Below, piece after piece: positions 1 through 5,922 of a stretch of DNA of 9,835 nucleotides. Below the pieces are notes generated by a model. The model saw only the letters and a program-made list of their open reading frames with translations. It ran no database searches and was not told where the DNA came from. Position numbers and translations under genes: made by a program. The DNA is from Pseudomonadota bacterium (GTDB lineage Bacteria > Pseudomonadota > Alphaproteobacteria > Rhizobiales > Xanthobacteraceae), in assembly GCA_021779635.1 (NCBI GenBank), contig JAJYAH010000197.1, positions 1-9,835 on the forward strand, given 5' to 3'. How positions within the stretch are numbered: the first letter of the stretch is position 1; every line of letters begins with the position of its first letter.

Positions 1-81
1 GCCCGAGGCTAGGCGATCGCGCTATGGCGCGCTACTCTTCTTCCACTTTGCGTTGTCTCGGCTGCAACAGACCGGTGATCC

Positions 82-837
82 ATGGACAGCGATCCCTCAC
101 AGATTCCAGTTCTGCCAATCCCGTTCCAGCACGGTCTCAGTCGCTTTGCGCAGAGCCTCGCCGGAGGACAGGCCAAGATCGTCGCGATCGGTTCGTCGAC
201 GACGGCGGGCGAAGGCAACATCAAGGCCTATCCGGGGCGGCTGCTGTCGTTCCTGCAGAACGAATATCCGAACGCCAGGATCATCATGGTCAACCAGGGT
301 ATCGGCGGCCAGGAAGCGCCGGTCGAGCTTCAGCGGTTCGATACCGACGTCATCGCCGAGAAGCCCGATCTGGTGATCTGGCAGGTCGGAACGAACGCAG
401 TCTGGCAAGGCCCGGACCAGAATCCTCCACCTCCCTCCTTCGACGAAACCACCACGGCGATCCGCGATGGACTCGTCCAGCTGCGCGACGAAACGCAGGC
501 CGACGTCATCCTGATGGACCTCCAATATGTGCCGGCCGTGCTGACGCCGGCCAAGAAGGACAAGGCGATCGCGATGGTCGAGGTGATCAGCGAACTGGCG
601 CGGGACGCCGGCGTCAATGTGTTCCGCCGGTTCGCATTCATGAAGGGCTTGTATCAGGTCGAGCAGGTCTCGTTCGACCGGATGGTCGACCCGGCGGATA
701 ACAGCAGGCTGCACGACAGCGACTGGGCCACGGAGCGTGTGGCGTGGGCGGTGAAGCTCGCGATCGTCGGCGGCGTCGACAAGGCACGGTCGTCGGGAGC
801 CGCGAATATCAGCCAGAGCGAGATGGCTCTTCGTTGA
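82..837 (+). CDS. SGNH/GDSL-type hydrolase
   Basis: A 251-residue esterase/lipase-like protein of the SGNH fold. The N-terminal strand KIVAIGSSTTAG carries the block I serine (S39, with Ser in place of the usual Asp of GDS). Block II is NQGIGG (N71, G73, G76), block III is GTNAV (G103, N105), and H211 in RLHDSDW is the likely block V histidine. The family hydrolyses ester bonds with a Ser-His centre and an Asn/Gly oxyanion hole; the substrate cannot be read from sequence. The usual Asp three residues before the His is absent (Ser there, D206 at minus 5). The ATG follows an in-frame TGA at 76-78, so it is the first start available; GGTGA at 74-78 is a close, weak ribosome site. No signal peptide is present in this frame, although the blocked stretch just upstream reads like one. 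The gene converges on the next one. The family call is firm; the exact start is less so. Confidence 0.88.
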   Translation: MDSDPSQIPVLPIPFQHGLSRFAQSLAGGQAKIVAIGSSTTAGEGNIKAYPGRLLSFLQNEYPNARIIMVNQGIGGQEAPVELQRFDTDVIAEKPDLVIWQVGTNAVWQGPDQNPPPPSFDETTTAIRDGLVQLRDETQADVILMDLQYVPAVLTPAKKDKAIAMVEVISELARDAGVNVFRRFAFMKGLYQVEQVSFDRMVDPADNSRLHDSDWATERVAWAVKLAIVGGVDKARSSGAANISQSEMALR

Positions 838-865
838 ATCGCCGTCTCGCTCTATCTTTTTGTTT

Positions 866-914
866 AAGCATGATCTTTTCGGAAAACCGGTGTCCACTTT
901 CCCGGATCATGCTT
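866..914. repeat. Dispersed palindromic intergenic repeat (Bradyrhizobium type)
   Basis: Ten-base arms AAGCATGATC (866-875) and GATCATGCTT (905-914) are perfect inverted copies. They flank a core containing TTTTCGGAAAACCGG and CCACTTTCCCGG. I recall this pattern (arms of GCATGATC, core with AAAACCGG and CCACTTT) as a very common intergenic repeat in Bradyrhizobium and relatives; that comes from memory, not from a search. It sits 29 bases after the SGNH hydrolase stop, in a convergent gap, where it could form a long hairpin in either transcript. A second partial GAGAGCATGATGAG follows at 915-928. Confidence 0.75.
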
Positions 915-950
915 GAGAGCATGATGAGATTTGCATTTGCTTTCTGGCAG

Positions 951-977
951 GGTGCGGCGGACGATTCCCGCCGTGCC
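951..977. terminator. GC-rich hairpin between convergent genes, possible terminator
   Basis: CGGCGG (955-960) pairs with CCGCCG (968-973) across a 7-base loop. The stem extends to about 10 pairs (951-960 with 968-977) if two G-T pairs are allowed. It lies 12 bases beyond the stop of the minus-strand 147-residue gene. Neither strand shows a T-tract after the stem, so it is not a canonical intrinsic terminator. Role inferred from position only. Confidence 0.35.
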
Positions 978-989
978 GCCAGCCGCGCG

Positions 990-1433
990 CTACGCCGCCT
1001 TTTGAAGCGGATGGATCTGCGATCTCCGCGCCGCAAGCGCGCAACCGCATTCGTGCACCATGCCCTGGTCAATAACGAAGCCGCGCTTTTCCAACAACGC
1101 GCGAAGAGCCTGGTTCGCTGCCGGCTTCTGAGCGTCGACCCAAACCACCAGCACCGCGCGGGTGCCAAGGAAATTCACCAGCCAGTCCAGCGTCGCCTCG
1201 AGCGTCCCAAGCGTGCGTCGTCGCCAATCGACCAGCGCGACGTCGCACTGGCCGGCCGGACGGCCGCAGTTGCCCGTCGCCGCCGCGCGCGGATAACCGC
1301 GCCGATGCAACTCCAGCATCAACTCCATGCTCCTGGAACCGGCTACGATGATGCGGTGCTGCGTCGAGCAGCCCGCAAGCGCGATCATCGGTTCAATAAT
1401 TCTGTCGCCAGTAGTACCCTGAAGAGAGGACAT
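990..1433 (-). CDS. Conserved hypothetical, Rossmann/methyltransferase-like
   Basis: A 147-residue soluble protein with no signal peptide. Its pattern of strands and helices suits a small Rossmann-type domain: strand plus turn at 27-33 (HRIIVAGSRS) and helix 34-46, strand 64-69 (DVALVDW), a helix with aromatic and leucine residues at 76-89, strand 92-100 (AVLVVWVDAQ), helix 104-116, then RGFVI at 117-121. The order resembles class I SAM-dependent methyltransferases, but the canonical GxGxG loop is replaced by AGSRS, so cofactor binding is doubtful. I recall very similar hypothetical proteins in Bradyrhizobium; this is memory, not a search. The ATG at 1431-1433 has ACAGG about 7 bases upstream. 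The C-terminus is Arg/Lys/His rich. It faces the SGNH hydrolase tail to tail. Function unknown; the fold is inferred. Confidence 0.75.
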   Translation of the reverse strand: MSSLQGTTGDRIIEPMIALAGCSTQHRIIVAGSRSMELMLELHRRGYPRAAATGNCGRPAGQCDVALVDWRRRTLGTLEATLDWLVNFLGTRAVLVVWVDAQKPAANQALRALLEKRGFVIDQGMVHECGCALAARRSQIHPLQKAA

Positions 1434-1682
1434 AACTGCACCTGTTCTTGTTCTTTCTCACCTGTTGCGCCGACCACGTCTCGCGAAGAATCGTCCGCCG
1501 GGCCGCGAAATTTCCGAGAGCGCTTGAATCGGGATGCATATCTAGCGTGCGGGATATTTAGTTTCGAGGGGGCTGCAAGTTCCGCCGTATATGAGCCGCA
1601 TTAAGCTACGCGATGTATCACGAAGTTGACCGTGTTGCCGTTAGACCGGTCGCCGTGGCGAACGCTGACGTCGCCACCAGGC
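1434..1682. other. Gene-free intergenic stretch
   Basis: No ORF here has family-like content or a convincing ribosome site on either strand. Two weak structures are visible. GTGGCGA (1655-1661) and TCGCCAC (1671-1677) form a 7-bp inverted repeat with a 9-base loop. An imperfect direct repeat, CGGGATGCATATCTAG then CGGGATATTTAG, lies around 1531-1562. The part nearest 1434 should hold the promoter of the minus-strand 147-residue gene, but I cannot point to convincing -35/-10 boxes. Confidence 0.5.
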
Positions 1683-1807
1683 TAGAGCGTTTTCCAGCGA
1701 AAGCCTGCCCCGCACTTGATGCGGGGTGGATACCGGTTCGCGTCAAGAAAACGCGTCAAATAAGGACATAGAGCCTTCGTTCCGATTCCATCGGAACGGA
1801 GGCTCTA
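1683..1807. repeat. Composite nested palindromic repeat
   Basis: Three structures are joined. Outer arms GCGTTTTC (1687-1694) and GAAAACGC (1747-1754), with inner arms GCGAA (1697-1701) and TTCGC (1737-1741), make a nested stem. At its tip CCCCGCA (1708-1714) pairs with TGCGGGG (1720-1726). A separate hairpin of 18 pairs, one of them G-T, joins 1769-1786 to 1790-1807 across a 3-base loop. I recall units with GAGCGTTTTC, ACCGGTTCGCGT and GAAAACGCGTCAAA as frequent intergenic repeats in Bradyrhizobium (from memory). The 18-bp hairpin ends on the TAG of the TPR-LprI gene, so it may also act as a 3' end or stability element for that message. Confidence 0.75.
1769..1807 (-). terminator. 18-bp hairpin at the 3' end of the TPR-LprI gene
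   Basis: Bases 1769-1786 and 1790-1807 pair throughout (17 Watson-Crick and one G-T) around the loop TCC. On the minus strand the first three bases of the hairpin (1807-1805) are the TAG stop codon. No T-run follows (TGTCCTTAT), so termination would be non-canonical or Rho-assisted; mRNA 3' protection is equally possible. The structure is directly visible; the role is inferred. Confidence 0.5.
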
Positions 1808-2581
1808 GTGCCGCGCCATCGCCAGCAGATGGTCCAGCCGTTCCTTCATGGCCTTCTGCAGGTCGTAGTCGGGCCGGCCGAACGCGGCATTGCGGCGGGC
1901 GATGAAATCATCCTGCTCGCGCTGCAGGGCGCGGCCGGCGCCGGGATTGGCGCTGCCGGCGTCGCGGACCGCCTTGGCGTTCGCCACACTGATCTGGCGG
2001 TCGAGATTGGCCAGATCAGGGTTGGCGCAGATCGCCTTCTCCACCGCGCGCCGGGCGCTGGCGCAATCAAAGCTCGGCCGGTTGTTGACCGCCATCTGGG
2101 CGCCGATGCGCTCCAGCTCCAGCGCCAGCGACTTGTAATTGCCTTTGGCCGCGGGGTGATCCGGGTTCAGCTTGATCGCCGCGGCGAAATCGGCGAGCGC
2201 GCGCGGCCGGTCGCCCTTCTTGCGCCAGAGCTCGCCGCGGGCGTTGAAGATGTCGGCCAGCGTCGGATCGAACCGCAGCGCGGCGTCGTCATCGCCAATG
2301 GCGCGGTCGATCTGGTCCTTGCGATCATAGGCGCCGGCGCGCGCGATCAGCGCCTTGATGCGGTCGGCTTTCAAGGTCTTTTCGCCGTCAATCAGCGGGC
2401 CGCACATGGCGATGATCTTGTCATCGTCCTGGGCCTCCGCGGCGGCAAAGCAGGGCGCCGGGTCGATCGGCGGCGCCGTGACGGGCTCCGTGCCTTCCTT
2501 GGCCGCGCCGTACGACAACGCAATCCACAGCACGGCAGCGACCGCCAGGTGCTGGATCGGGGATGTGAACCGTCGCCGCAT
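1805..2581 (-). CDS. Exported TPR protein with C-terminal LprI-like domain
   Basis: 258 residues. A basic N-terminus (MRRR) and hydrophobic stretch 11-26 form a signal peptide, so the protein is probably periplasmic. Two TPR-like units follow: about 74-107 (ARAGAYDRKDQIDRAIGDDDAALRF) and 108-141 (FNARGELWRKKGDRPRALADF...LNPDH), which usually mediate protein contacts. From 171 the sequence FDCASA, EKAICANPDL, LDRQI matches the start of the LprI/DUF1311 family (PF07007), whose founder inhibits lysozyme. C173 and C185 are kept. The later family pattern (Q..W...RN.C, then CL..Y..R) survives as QDDFIARRNAA and DYDLQKAMKERLDHL without its cysteines. C44 and C60 lie in the TPR part. The downstream gene on the same strand is absent; the SDR gene lies 68 bases upstream. 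The start is the first ATG before the signal peptide, with a weak ribosome site. Domain call strong, role unknown. Confidence 0.85.
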   Translation of the reverse strand: MRRRFTSPIQHLAVAAVLWIALSYGAAKEGTEPVTAPPIDPAPCFAAAEAQDDDKIIAMCGPLIDGEKTLKADRIKALIARAGAYDRKDQIDRAIGDDDAALRFDPTLADIFNARGELWRKKGDRPRALADFAAAIKLNPDHPAAKGNYKSLALELERIGAQMAVNNRPSFDCASARRAVEKAICANPDLANLDRQISVANAKAVRDAGSANPGAGRALQREQDDFIARRNAAFGRPDYDLQKAMKERLDHLLAMARH

Positions 2582-2610
2582 CGATCAAGCCGCTTGGAAT
2601 CTTTCTCACG

Positions 2611-2634
2611 TCGTCCCGGCGAATGCCGGGACCA
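2611..2634. repeat. Small REP-like hairpin (GTCCCGGC/GCCGGGAC)
   Basis: GTCCCGGC (2613-2620) and GCCGGGAC (2625-2632) are perfect 8-base inverted copies around GAAT. I recall CGTCCCGGCGAA-GCCGGGAC elements as widespread between genes in Bradyrhizobium. It stands between the SDR stop and the TPR-LprI start, both on the minus strand, so it could attenuate or terminate read-through or stabilise the SDR message. There is no T-run after it on the minus strand. Confidence 0.65.
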
Positions 2635-2649
2635 CGCGAGAGGATTAAC

Positions 2650-3453
2650 TCAACTCGTCTTCAGCGTAATCCCGCCATCCACCACCAGCTCGATGCCGGT
2701 GATGTATCTCGACTCGTCGGAGGCGAGAAACAGCGCCGCGTTGGCGACGTCCCAGGCCTCCCCCATATGTCCCATCGGCACCTGCGCGTCGCGCGCGCGC
2801 CACATCGCCTCGACGTCGCCGCCGGCATAACTTGCCGCCAGCCCAGCGGAGTTTTCCACCATCGGCGTTTTCATCAGGCCCGGAAGAATGGCGTTGACCC
2901 GGACATTGTTCGGCGCGAATTCGACCGCGGTGGTGCGCGTCATCTGGTTCATCGCGGCCTTGGTCGTGGCATAGGTGACGTAGGACACCCCGAGATGACG
3001 AATCGAGGCGATCGACGAAATATTGATGATCGAGCCGCCACCCTGCCGCACCATCACCGGAATGACGTGCTTCATCGCAAGATAGGCGCTTTTGAGATTG
3101 ACCGCGAATACGCGGTCCCAATCCGCCTCCGACACCTCGACAACGCTTCCCATCTCGGCGATGCCGACATTGTTGTCGAGCACGTCGATGCGGCCAAAGG
3201 CTATCAGGCAGGCCGCCACCATGGCCTCGACATCGCCGGCGCGCGATACATCGGCGGTGAACGCGGCCGCGTTGCCGCCCTCGGCGGCGATGATCCTGAC
3301 GGTCTCTTCCGCGGCGGCCGCGTTGCGATCGACGCAGAACACCCGGGCGCCCTCGCGCGCGAAGGTGACGGCGGTCGCCTTGCCGTTGCCCCAGCCCGGC
3401 CCGATCGAGCCCGCTCCGACCACCAGCGCTGTTTTCCCCTTGAGCCGTTCCAT
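2650..3453 (-). CDS. Short-chain dehydrogenase/reductase (SDR)
   Basis: A 267-residue classical-length SDR, an NAD(P)-dependent oxidoreductase of the cytoplasm. The coenzyme loop is a lengthened variant of the usual TGxxxGIG motif: VVGAGSIGPGWGNGKA (11-26). An acidic residue ends the second strand (VFCVD, D42), which in this family favours NAD(H) over NADP(H). Further marks are ADV (67-69), NNVG in place of NNAG (94-97), N119, S146/S147 in NISSIAS, the YxxxK pair Y161/K165 in YATTK, NAILPG (187-192) and the C-terminal GIELVVDGG (253-261). The true start is the ATG at 3451-3453; the frame stays open far upstream across the divergent propeller gene, but that extension has no domain content. The substrate is not deducible. 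The gene is divergent from the propeller gene, and its transcript could run on into TPR-LprI 68 bases downstream across a hairpin. Confidence 0.95.
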   Translation of the reverse strand: MERLKGKTALVVGAGSIGPGWGNGKATAVTFAREGARVFCVDRNAAAAEETVRIIAAEGGNAAAFTADVSRAGDVEAMVAACLIAFGRIDVLDNNVGIAEMGSVVEVSEADWDRVFAVNLKSAYLAMKHVIPVMVRQGGGSIINISSIASIRHLGVSYVTYATTKAAMNQMTRTTAVEFAPNNVRVNAILPGLMKTPMVENSAGLAASYAGGDVEAMWRARDAQVPMGHMGEAWDVANAALFLASDESRYITGIELVVDGGITLKTS

Positions 3454-3480
3454 CGACTTCTCCCGCTTATGATGTGTTAT

Positions 3481-3511
3481 CGTAGCCCGGATCGGGCGAA
3501 GCGCAATCCGG
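3481..3511. repeat. REP-like element
   Basis: GTAGCCCGGATCGGGCGAAG continues to GCGCAATCCGG, with CCGGAT (3487-3492) and ATCCGG (3506-3511) as inverted arms. It resembles the REP-type unit GTAGCCCGGAT...GCG-AATCCGG that I recall from many proteobacteria, including Bradyrhizobium. It lies in the 199-base divergent region between the SDR and propeller genes, 28 bases upstream of the SDR start codon. It may therefore overlap the SDR promoter or leader. Confidence 0.6.
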
Positions 3512-3532
3512 CAACGCCTGTCGTGCGATAGC

Positions 3533-3609
3533 TGCAATCCCGTCTTGCAATCCGCGCGATGGCTTGGCGCTGGCCGCGTGGGGCTGGAGCATCTACGATG
3601 GGATTGCAA
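3533..3609. promoter_or_regulatory. Three GCAATCC copies in a divergent promoter region, possible operator
   Basis: TGCAATCCC (3533-3541) and TTGCAATCC (3545-3553) are direct copies 12 bases apart. GGATTGCAA (3601-3609) is the exact inverse of the second. The arrangement is compatible with a regulator site serving both the SDR and the propeller gene. It could also be debris of the adjacent REP-like element, whose AATCCGG end is similar. No convincing -35/-10 pair was identified. Role inferred. Confidence 0.3.
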
Positions 3610-3652
3610 CAACCGGTCCATCAGAGGCCGGTCTATCCGGGAGAACGCCGCA

Positions 3653-4867
3653 ATGACTGCCCATCGTGCCGCTGGATCATCCGTCAGCTTGTGCTTCCTC
3701 AGGTTATCCTCTGTTGGATTGTTCCTGGGAGCGGCGATCCTGCTCGCCGGCTTCAGCGTCCATCCCGTCGGCGCCAAGCCGTTCATGATCGTCGGTCTCG
3801 ATGAAAAGGTCTTGTGGGACGCCGATGGCAAGCCCGTTCTCGCGCCCGACGGCAAGGACGCGGTGCTGATCGTCGATCTCGCCAGTCCCGAAAGTCCCAA
3901 AATCGCAGCTTCCCTGCCGCTGAAGAACTCAGTGATCGGCCCGCCGGTCAATGTCGACATCGACCCGACCGGATCGATCGCCTTGGTGGCGGACTCGGTC
4001 GATATCGTCAAGGACGGCGACGCGCTGAAACAGGTGCCGGACAACAAGATCTACGTCATCGATCTCAAGGCGAGCCCGCCCAGGCTGGCGGCGACCCTCA
4101 CCGGCGGCAAGCAGCCGTCGGGACTGAACATCAGCCCGTCCGGCAAGATGGCGCTGGTGGCCAACCGCGGCGATAATTCGATCAGCGTGCTTTCGATCGA
4201 CGGCACCGACGTCAAGATCACCGATACCATCGCGATGCCCGACAGCGTCGCGCATGTGATGTTCACGCCGGACGGCAAGCGGGCGCTGGCGGTGAGGTTT
4301 CCGGCGCACAAGGTGTCGGTGCTCGACATCGTCGGCGACAAGGTGACCTATAACAAGGTCGATCTGCCGACCGGCCAGTGGCCCTATAATGTCGTGGTGA
4401 CGCCCAACAGCCGATTGGCGCTCACCTCCGACAATGGCGGCGCCGGCTCGTCCGACGGCAGTGTCGATACCTCAAGCGTGATCGATCTCGACGCCAAGCC
4501 GCCGCGCATCATCGACCGGGTGGTGGTCGGCGACGGCCCCGAGGGCCTGGCGATGTCGCCGAAGGGCGATCTCGCGGTCGCCATCATCCTGCGCGGCTCC
4601 AACAACAGGAACGCGTTTTACTACCACAAGAACGGCAGCGTCTCGGTGCTGAAGATCGACGGCAAGAAGGTGACCAGGACCCAGGACATCGAGGTCGGCG
4701 GCCTGCCCGAGGCCGCGCAGTTCACGCCCGACGGCAAATACATTCTGGTCGGAAACTACCTGGACCAGGATTTCTCGATCCTGAAGGTCAACGGCACCAA
4801 AGTCACCGACACCGGCAAGCGCTTCAAGGTGCCGGGACATCCGGCCTCGGCGCGCATGAGCCGCTAG
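3653..4867 (+). CDS. Exported YncE-like beta-propeller protein
   Basis: 404 residues from the ATG at 3653, chosen because GGGAGA (3639-3644) sits 8 bases upstream and a signal peptide follows at once (hydrophobic 19-34, likely cleavage near VGA at 39-41). The mature protein is a chain of propeller blades. Recurrent units of the form (I/F)(S/T)PDGK.ALV.N......VSVL.IDG appear at about 104-138, 160-184, 204-227, 249-279, 301-336 and 357-380. This is the YVTN/cytochrome d1-like or lactonase-like seven-blade class, represented by YncE. Members are periplasmic and often lack enzyme activity; some cleave lactones. I see no haem motif (CxxCH) and no clear metal or lactonase site. The frame is open back to 3545, but that extension lacks a ribosome site. 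Its stop is 15 bases from the convergent Cys-rich gene. Ligand and role unknown. Confidence 0.9.
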   Translation: MTAHRAAGSSVSLCFLRLSSVGLFLGAAILLAGFSVHPVGAKPFMIVGLDEKVLWDADGKPVLAPDGKDAVLIVDLASPESPKIAASLPLKNSVIGPPVNVDIDPTGSIALVADSVDIVKDGDALKQVPDNKIYVIDLKASPPRLAATLTGGKQPSGLNISPSGKMALVANRGDNSISVLSIDGTDVKITDTIAMPDSVAHVMFTPDGKRALAVRFPAHKVSVLDIVGDKVTYNKVDLPTGQWPYNVVVTPNSRLALTSDNGGAGSSDGSVDTSSVIDLDAKPPRIIDRVVVGDGPEGLAMSPKGDLAVAIILRGSNNRNAFYYHKNGSVSVLKIDGKKVTRTQDIEVGGLPEAAQFTPDGKYILVGNYLDQDFSILKVNGTKVTDTGKRFKVPGHPASARMSR

Positions 4868-4883
4868 GGTGCCGTCGGCGCCC
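4867..4883. terminator. Shared hairpin between convergent stop codons
   Basis: GGGTGCC (4867-4873) pairs with GGCGCCC (4877-4883), with one G-T pair, around GTC. It spans exactly the gap between the TAG of the propeller gene (4865-4867) and the stop of the opposing gene (CTA on the plus strand, 4883-4885). It could serve as a bidirectional 3' element. There is no T-run on either side. Confidence 0.45.
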
Positions 4884-5377
4884 TATTGAAACGTCATGTC
4901 GAGGCATTTCGAAATGTCGGAGCCGAGGCCGGAACTGATGGTGATGCAGCCGCGCGCCTTTTGCGCGGTGGTGTCGGCGGCCCACACCGCATAGCCGCCG
5001 GGGCCAAAAAACGAATTGGTGTTGACCGCCTCGGTTTCGGTAGCGTCGAAGGAGTAGTGCGAGTCAGTCTCGAAGATGCGCGGCTTTTTGGTGCAACCGC
5101 CATCGGTCTGGACGTTGATCACTTCCCTGTTATCCCGCGTCAGCGCCAGGCTGACCGAGCATCTGAAATATTCCGAGGTCTTGACGTTGAAAATGTAGGC
5201 GTAGGATCTGCAGGTCGCGGTGTTGAGCTTTCCGGCGCTGAGGCCGCGGCTGCAGGAAATTCGCTGGTTGTGGCTGAGCTGGAAATCATCGGCATGGGCA
5301 ACGGCGGCCAGCGTCGCCAACAGCGATGCTGCGCCCAGGCAAATCTTCATGACGTGGTGCATCCGAATCATCCCCAT
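4883..5377 (-). CDS. Cysteine-rich secreted protein of unknown function
   Basis: 164 residues from the outermost ATG. A signal peptide is clear: MKICLGAASLLATLAAVAHA ends near residue 29, giving a mature protein starting at DDFQLS. The mature part has six cysteines (42, 56, 73, 95, 144, 158), an even number compatible with three disulfides in the periplasm or outside the cell. The C-terminal region is Gly/Ser rich (GPGGYAVWAADTT). I do not recognise a family. Four in-frame ATGs (5377, 5371, 5362, 5350) compete. GGGG sits 9 bases before the one at 5362, which therefore has the best ribosome site, while the one at 5350 gives a signal peptide of ordinary length. The start is thus uncertain by up to nine codons. 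It is convergent with the propeller gene and divergent from the small secreted protein. Reality as a gene is likely from the signal peptide and codon use. Confidence 0.75.
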   Translation of the reverse strand: MGMIRMHHVMKICLGAASLLATLAAVAHADDFQLSHNQRISCSRGLSAGKLNTATCRSYAYIFNVKTSEYFRCSVSLALTRDNREVINVQTDGGCTKKPRIFETDSHYSFDATETEAVNTNSFFGPGGYAVWAADTTAQKARGCITISSGLGSDISKCLDMTFQ

Positions 5378-5564
5378 GACTTATTTCGCGACGGCGTTTC
5401 TAGACTTAAACTGCAACATAGTCGCGAAGTCGGATGCGGGAAATCACGGAAAATCACAAAGTCGCAGCCAAACATCCGCCGACGAACGCAACGCACTATA
5501 TTGACGGGCGAACGGTGTTCGTGGTTTGTTCGAGAAACGAGAACCGTCGCCGGGAGTATGCATC
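5378..5564. promoter_or_regulatory. Divergent promoter region of two secreted-protein genes
   Basis: This 187-base gap is less GC-rich than the flanking genes. TTGACG at 5501-5506 matches a sigma-70 -35 box on the plus strand, but no good -10 lies 16-18 bases on. CGAAC (5509-5513) and GTTCG (5517-5521) form a 5-bp inverted repeat around GGT just after it. A ribosome site CGGGAG (5551-5556) serves the plus-strand gene. Promoter assignment is weak. Confidence 0.3.
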
Positions 5565-5906
5565 ATGACCCAATTTTCGACACTGAGGCTTTTTTCGACG
5601 CCGGTGCTTTTTTCAGTCAGGACGCTTTTGATCGCAGCCGCGCTGACGGCGATGACGACATCGGCATTTGCGCAAGCCGCCGCGCCGACACCCTGGGTGC
5701 TTGCGCCGGACATGGGCTACGGCTACGGCAAGGACGGCAAGACGTTTTCCTACAAGATGGGCACCGACAACGCCAATCTGCTGCTCAAAGGTGCGAGGAA
5801 GGTCCCCAAGGGCACGCTGTTCTTCATCGGCGCGAACGGACAACTCTACATGCGGACCGGCCCGTATCTTGAAGGCGACGGCAAATTCATGTTCGGGCCG
5901 GGCTGA
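5565..5906 (+). CDS. Small secreted Gly/Tyr-rich protein, unknown function
   Basis: 113 residues from the ATG at 5565, which has GGGAG (5552-5556) 8 bases upstream; the frame is open to an ATG at 5526, but that lacks a ribosome site. Signal peptide: hydrophobic 13-33 with a likely cleavage after AFA (34-36). The mature chain of about 77 residues starts QAAAPTPWVLAPDM, runs into GYGYGKDGKTFSYKMG (51-66), then a strand-rich part, GTLFFIGANGQLYMRTG (83-99), and ends with YLEGDGKFMFGPG. It has no cysteine. I know no named family for it; short exported proteins of this look occur in Bradyrhizobium. The N-terminus could be longer than average for a signal peptide. It converges on the lysozyme-like gene, 49 bases away. 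Confidence 0.75.
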   Translation: MTQFSTLRLFSTPVLFSVRTLLIAAALTAMTTSAFAQAAAPTPWVLAPDMGYGYGKDGKTFSYKMGTDNANLLLKGARKVPKGTLFFIGANGQLYMRTGPYLEGDGKFMFGPG

Positions 5907-5922
5907 GAGAACCGGTACGAAT

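Noticed and set aside
744..1604. A 286-codon plus-strand frame across the first convergent gap
   Set aside because: It overlaps the hydrolase end, a palindromic repeat and the whole minus-strand 147-residue gene, and its product is Arg/Ala-rich with no motif, as expected of a GC-rich shadow frame.
866..1807. Repeats considered as insertion-sequence ends or a CRISPR array
   Set aside because: No transposase is nearby, no target-site duplication is seen, and the units are not regularly spaced direct repeats with spacers.
1808..2830. A 340-codon plus-strand frame opposite TPR-LprI
   Set aside because: Antisense to a gene with a signal peptide, TPRs and an LprI-like domain; it also runs through the intergenic hairpin into the SDR.
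2650..4047. A 465-residue version of the SDR with a long N-terminal extension
   Set aside because: The extra 198 residues lie antisense to the propeller gene and its promoter region, have low-complexity shadow composition, and the SDR fold begins at the internal ATG at 3453.
3653..4867. Propeller protein as a cytochrome d1 nitrite reductase or quinoprotein dehydrogenase
   Set aside because: No CxxCH haem site and no PQQ-type motifs; only the generic YVTN-like blade repeats are present.
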